In this document: positions 61,235 to 64,000 of the stretch, piece by piece
Position numbering within the stretch: the first letter of the stretch is position 1
Layout: every line of letters begins with the position of its first letter
Assembly (NCBI GenBank): GCA_020073385.1
Contig: JAIQFH010000018.1
Location: forward strand, 50,278-114,277
Length of the DNA stretch: 64,000 bases
Direction of reading: 5' to 3'
Origin: Terriglobia bacterium
GTDB lineage: Bacteria; Acidobacteriota; Terriglobia; Terriglobales; Acidobacteriaceae
The notes under the pieces: generated by a model
Told to the model about the DNA's origin: nothing
Seen by the model: only the letters and a program-made list of their open reading frames with translations
Database searches by the model: none
Position numbers and translations under genes: made by a program

Positions 61235-62635
61235 GAAAGTAGCGACTCTCAACCCCGGTCATAATGACCGAGGTGGTTTTTTCTGCCAAGAAAAAAAGGA
61301 GAGAGTCGCTATGAAGAAACGATATCAGATCGACCAGCAACGAGCGGTGCAAGAGTTTCGACAACTGGCCCGCGAAGAAAACCCTAACCTACAGATGATT
61401 GTTCCCATGACCGAGGTCGTCGGTCTGCTGCAAGAAGGAGTCGGCCACTTGATGCGCGAAGCGGGGTTGGCGTTGATGAACCTGGTGATGGAGGAAGAAG
61501 TGCGGCACCTGGCCGGGGAGCGGCACCAGCAGCATCCCGAGCGGCGGGCGCACCGCTGGGGGAAAGAATCCGGGTACTGCGTGGTGGACGGGCAGAAGGT
61601 TCCGATCGCAAGAACGCGTCTGCGCACTCCGGAAAATCGTGAGCAGCGGCTGGGCAGTTACGAGATGTTCCAGCGTAGCGGGCCGATGGAGCACGCAGTG
61701 TGGGACAAGCTGATGCGCGGGTTGTCGACGCGCAACTACGGAGCGGTGGTGAAAGATTTTCGCGAGGCCTACGGGGTGGAGAAGTCGGCGGTGAGCAACA
61801 ACTTCATCGCCTCCAGCAGAGAGAAGTTGCAGGAGTTGATGGAGCGTCCGCTGGGCGAGTTACGCTTGTGCGCGGTGCTGATCGACGGCACGCCGTTCCG
61901 AGACCGGCAGATGATCGTGGCCCTGGGGATCAATGTTGACGGGCGTAAAACAGTGTTGGGCCTGCGCGAAGGAGCGACGGAGAACGCCACGGTGGTCGGT
62001 GAGTTGCTCGGCGACCTGGCCGCGCGCGGGCTGGACTTCAGTGTGCCGCGTCTCTACGTGCTCGACGGCGGCAAGGCATTGGCGGCAGCCGTGCGCCGTC
62101 ATGCGGGCGAGGCGGCGATGATCCAGCGCTGTCAGGTGCATAAGCGGCGCAACGTGGTGGACCACTTATCTGAGGAACATAAGCGCGCCGTCAAGAAGAA
62201 ACTACAGAACGCCTATGCCATGACCGAATATGCCGACGCCAAGCGTGCGCTGGAACGCCTGCATCGCGAACTGATGGAGCTGAACCCGAGCGCCGCTCGC
62301 AGTCTGGAGGAAGGCATGGAAGAAACGCTCACCGTGCATCGCTTGCGCATGCCCGCGCAGTTACGCCGCACGCTGGCCAGCACCAATGTGATCGAGTCGG
62401 CTTTCTCCATCGTGGAGACGGTTTGCCGCAACGTAAAACGCTGGCGTGCGGGCGACCACATCGAACGTTGGGTCGGCTCGGGCCTGCTGGTGGCCGAACG
62501 CCAGTTTCGCAAGGTGCAAGGCTACCGGGAGATTCCGTCGCTGTTGACTGCGCTGGCCAACGCGGTTTCTAAGAAGACGGTTGTCGAGGAAGCAAAGGTT
62601 GCGTAGCCTATGACGGTCGAGAGTCGCTAACTTTC
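61235..62635 (+). mobile_element. IS256-family insertion sequence
   Basis: The transposase gene is flanked by terminal inverted repeats: left GAAAGTAGCGACTCTCAACC and right (reverse complement) GAAAGTTAGCGACTCTCGACC, so the element is about 1.4 kb. No clear 8-9 bp target duplication is seen, which suggests that a flank has been rearranged or that the end is misplaced by a few bases. It lies between ssb and trbF within the transfer region. Confidence 0.85.
61311..62606 (+). CDS. IS256-family transposase
   Basis: The 431-residue protein has the Mutator/IS256 DDE residues: Asp192 in VLIDGTPF, Asp252 in YVLDGGKAL and Glu362 in STNVIESAFSI, with the IS256 signature CQVHKRRNVVDHL between the second and third residues. 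A strong AAGGAG site precedes the ATG. The reading frame is intact, so the element may still be active. Confidence 0.95.
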   Translation: MKKRYQIDQQRAVQEFRQLAREENPNLQMIVPMTEVVGLLQEGVGHLMREAGLALMNLVMEEEVRHLAGERHQQHPERRAHRWGKESGYCVVDGQKVPIARTRLRTPENREQRLGSYEMFQRSGPMEHAVWDKLMRGLSTRNYGAVVKDFREAYGVEKSAVSNNFIASSREKLQELMERPLGELRLCAVLIDGTPFRDRQMIVALGINVDGRKTVLGLREGATENATVVGELLGDLAARGLDFSVPRLYVLDGGKALAAAVRRHAGEAAMIQRCQVHKRRNVVDHLSEEHKRAVKKKLQNAYAMTEYADAKRALERLHRELMELNPSAARSLEEGMEETLTVHRLRMPAQLRRTLASTNVIESAFSIVETVCRNVKRWRAGDHIERWVGSGLLVAERQFRKVQGYREIPSLLTALANAVSKKTVVEEAKVA

Positions 62636-62746
62636 AACGGAGTTCCGGGCAATCTCCTCCACCTTGCACGAGAACAGGTGGGAAAAGTCAGCCGGATTAG
62701 CAGCATGAAAAGACATGAATAAGCCTATGGGCAGGTCGATGAATCC

Positions 62747-63454
62747 CTAGCTGAATGCCTGGTCTGCGCGGAAACGCACGATGGTCAGACCGAGGGGGTT
62801 CACGGCAAGCTCATTGTTCTTCACATTCTCGCGAAAGACATAAGTGACGCTGGCTGTCCATCGCTCCCGCTTGAGTTCTCTGTGATCCGCGGGGTTGGTG
62901 TACACCTTCTCAAACTCGATGCGCGCCGAATAAGGCGACTGTCGCAGGTCGTCAAGAATGACGTTCTTGATCTCTACATCGACGTATGGCAGGCTGCTTT
63001 CCTTGATGTAGTTCTGAATACTATTGTCCTTCCGCTCCTGGTCGATCACTGCGCGCTGCACATCGCTATTGAGGAAGTAAAGCGACTGTGTTTGATCACG
63101 TTCGATCGTGAAACGATTGCGGCTGAAATACAGTTCGGCCCAGCGGGTGAGGTAATACTTGTTCTCCGCTTCCTGCGGGCGGTATTGAAAGTTGCGATAG
63201 TCGATCGCCTCCGCGTGGCCCACGTCGTTGATCCGCACAATCATTGGGTGCATGTTGGCAAGCGCCGTCTGGCTCTTATAGGTGAGTGCAGCCAGGCTGG
63301 CACAGACACCGGCGAGCACGAGAATCGTCACTTTCAAATAGGTGTTCATCACCAACGGGTCGCCGTATTGCTCCAGGTAACGCTCTGCGGCTCGGGTGAT
63401 TTCCGGGGTCGCTTTGGTTTCTACGTTCATTGTTTCAGTGGTCATCTCTCGCAT
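62747..63454 (-). CDS. trbF: VirB8/TrbF-type channel protein
   Basis: From the ATG at 63454 the product has 235 residues: a short cytoplasmic start, one membrane helix at about 42-60 (VTILVLAGVCASLAALTY), and a periplasmic VirB8 domain with YYLTRWAELYFSRNRFTIERD and a late RWTASVTYVFRE. VirB8 is an inner-membrane assembly factor of the type IV channel. An AGGGGA site precedes the ATG. It follows the trbL fragment by 19 bases on the minus strand, the usual TrbL-TrbF order. Confidence 0.88.
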   Translation of the reverse strand: MREMTTETMNVETKATPEITRAAERYLEQYGDPLVMNTYLKVTILVLAGVCASLAALTYKSQTALANMHPMIVRINDVGHAEAIDYRNFQYRPQEAENKYYLTRWAELYFSRNRFTIERDQTQSLYFLNSDVQRAVIDQERKDNSIQNYIKESSLPYVDVEIKNVILDDLRQSPYSARIEFEKVYTNPADHRELKRERWTASVTYVFRENVKNNELAVNPLGLTIVRFRADQAFS

Positions 63455-63473
63455 CGTTTTTCCCCTTTGGGGT

Positions 63474-63790
63474 TTACATGGCGGCGCGGATTGCCGCCAT
63501 GGCCAATCCAAGGCCCCCACCGTGCCCGCCAGTTCCGCCAGTGAATAGGCTGTGAGTCATGGTCGGAATCTTGAAGAGAATGTAGATGTTGACCAATACA
63601 AGCAGAACGAGAAGCGGTAACGTCTGAACCATCATTGAAGGGTCCGACAAGCTCTGGCCAAGTTGGATGTAGTAGTTCGTCAGAACATGAGACAGAACGT
63701 TCATCGTGGCTGCAGCGACTACCTTATAAAAGCTGAATCCGAGATAGGCCTTTAGCCCGGATAATTCATATATTTGAAGACAACAAAAGC
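63474..63790 (-). pseudogene. trbL: VirB6/TrbL C-terminal fragment cut by an insertion sequence
   Basis: About 100 codons match the C-terminal end of TrbL/VirB6: a helical stretch SFYKVVAAATMNVLSHVL, a hydrophobic helix PLLVLLVLVNIYILFKIP, then TMTHSLFTGGTGGHGGG, the Gly-rich tail usual for TrbL. Upstream, at about 63780-63795, the reading frame passes into insertion-sequence DNA, so the N-terminal three quarters are lost or lie beyond the insertion. TrbL spans the inner membrane as part of the channel, so transfer by this element should be blocked unless supplied in trans. Confidence 0.75.
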
Positions 63791-64000
63791 CTCCTCTGTT
63801 ACAAACATGTTGTCTAGACAATGTTTGAGCAACAAAAGAGGCTTCTGAATGTCTGAAGATAGCACAACACAGTGTTTGTTGTTCCCGGGAATTTTTCGCA
63901 AGCCTGTGGTGGCTCAGTTCGATCAGCGTGAGGGGAGTTCCGACGGCGGAGCCTTGCTGCTGAAGAGCGCCGATCGACACTATGGATTGGTGGCTGGACT
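63790..64000 (+). mobile_element. Left end of an IS1380-like insertion sequence
   Basis: From about 63790 the sequence has a near-perfect palindrome (ACAAACATGTTGTCTAGACA region, 63803-63829) enclosed by CCTCCTCTGTT and AACAAAAGAGG, then a transposase start. The left boundary is uncertain by about 10-20 bases. The right end is beyond the window, so the target duplication cannot be checked. Confidence 0.65.
63848..64000 (+). CDS. IS1380-like transposase, 3' end off the right edge
   Basis: The ATG at 63848 opens 51 codons to the edge. After a short leader the segment KPVVAQFDQREGSSDGGALL followed by LKSADRHYGLVAG matches the N-terminus of IS1380-group DDE transposases (VxVxFDxxxxSSDAGLLLL, then D-R-x-x-G-L). 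The catalytic residues lie outside the window. Confidence 0.7.

Larger units (their letters stand above)
37001..64000. mobile_element. Left part of an integrative and conjugative element in ssrA, right end outside the window
   Basis: From the ssrA end onward the DNA carries an integrase, an excisionase-like HTH, regulators, a toxin-antitoxin pair, ArdC antirestriction, and conjugation genes (MobF relaxase, VirD4-type coupling protein, primase, VirB11, SSB, VirB8/TrbF, VirB6/TrbL fragment). Insertion sequences and gene relics are frequent, and intergenic gaps are long. No second copy of the ssrA end is seen before 64000. VirB4, VirB9 and VirB10 homologues are absent here and may lie to the right. 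Confidence 0.8.

Noticed and set aside
60828..61364. Open frame of 178 residues on the minus strand left of and into the IS256 element
   Set aside because: It runs through the IS256 terminal repeat and the transposase start, so it cannot be an older gene in that form.
37001..64000. Search for a second ssrA 3' end (attR) within the window
   Set aside because: No copy of the T arm plus acceptor end was found by eye; the element probably ends beyond 64000.
1..64000. CRISPR array or cas genes
   Set aside because: No run of evenly spaced direct repeats and no Cas motif was seen; the only regular repeats are the short ones listed.
1..64000. Complete tRNA or rRNA genes
   Set aside because: Apart from tmRNA, only a 20-base tRNA-Ser-like end is present; no full cloverleaf was recognised.
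37001..64000. Prophage interpretation of the integrated region
   Set aside because: No capsid, portal, terminase or tail genes were seen; relaxase, coupling protein and VirB-type genes indicate conjugation instead.

Overview
The window looks like a piece of a soil Acidobacteriota chromosome (class Terriglobia or a relative). This is inferred from gene content, not from a 16S gene: a bacillithiol synthase (BshC), a bactofilin next to a methyltransferase, a DUF2089 / small membrane protein / SHOCT-like operon, an ECF sigma factor overlapping a Ser/Thr kinase, a CadC-like winged-helix/TPR regulator, moderately GC-rich DNA, and intergenic hairpins and 'ACCACGGAGGCACGGAG'-type palindromes. The window divides into a chromosomal part (1 to about 37000) and the start of a large integrative element (about 37001 to the right edge).

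Chromosomal part. Positions 1-8719 hold an acyl-adenylating enzyme cut by the left edge, then on the other strand a GT-C/TPR membrane protein, an MBOAT O-acyltransferase, an unusual fusion of a LuxI/FeeM-like GNAT domain with a PLP aminotransferase, an MsbA-type ABC exporter and a methyltransferase. Together they suggest synthesis, acylation and export of a lipid-like or N-acyl product; this is the least explained metabolic locus here. Next come a sigma factor/kinase pair, a fatty-acid-CoA ligase, bactofilin plus methyltransferase, menC, a GNAT protein, mazG, glpD, a bacteriohemerythrin, a rhomboid-TPR protease, a CadC-like regulator divergent from a vanadium haloperoxidase, a GDPD phosphodiesterase, a HAD hydrolase, a LysE exporter, bshC, a RimJ-like GNAT, a DinB-like protein, a beta-propeller protein and the DUF2089 operon. 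That operon has a promoter whose 17-bp spacer is itself a palindrome.

Integrative element. A complete tmRNA gene (ssrA, 36631-37000, CCA encoded) is followed 88 bp later by a tyrosine integrase, the classic layout of an element integrated in the 3' end of ssrA. Behind the integrase are an excisionase-like HTH protein, a LysR regulator, an ECF sigma/anti-sigma pair, an XRE regulator, an AbrB-PIN toxin-antitoxin pair, an ArdC antirestriction protein, an oxidoreductase, a HEAT-repeat protein, and a conjugation module read right to left: MobF relaxase, VirD4-type coupling protein, ribbon-helix-helix accessory protein, RepB-like primase, VirB11-type ATPase, SSB, VirB8/TrbF and a VirB6/TrbL fragment. 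No right attachment site was found, so the element probably runs past the window.

The element is a decaying mosaic. An IS1202-like element with 17-bp target duplications splits a HAD-type gene fragment, two tyrosine recombinase genes survive only as C-terminal relics, a Fic C-terminus survives as a relic, an IS256-family element sits in the transfer region, and an IS1380-like element cut by the right edge truncates trbL. The element is therefore probably unable to transfer itself. All family assignments are made from motifs by eye; no database search was run.
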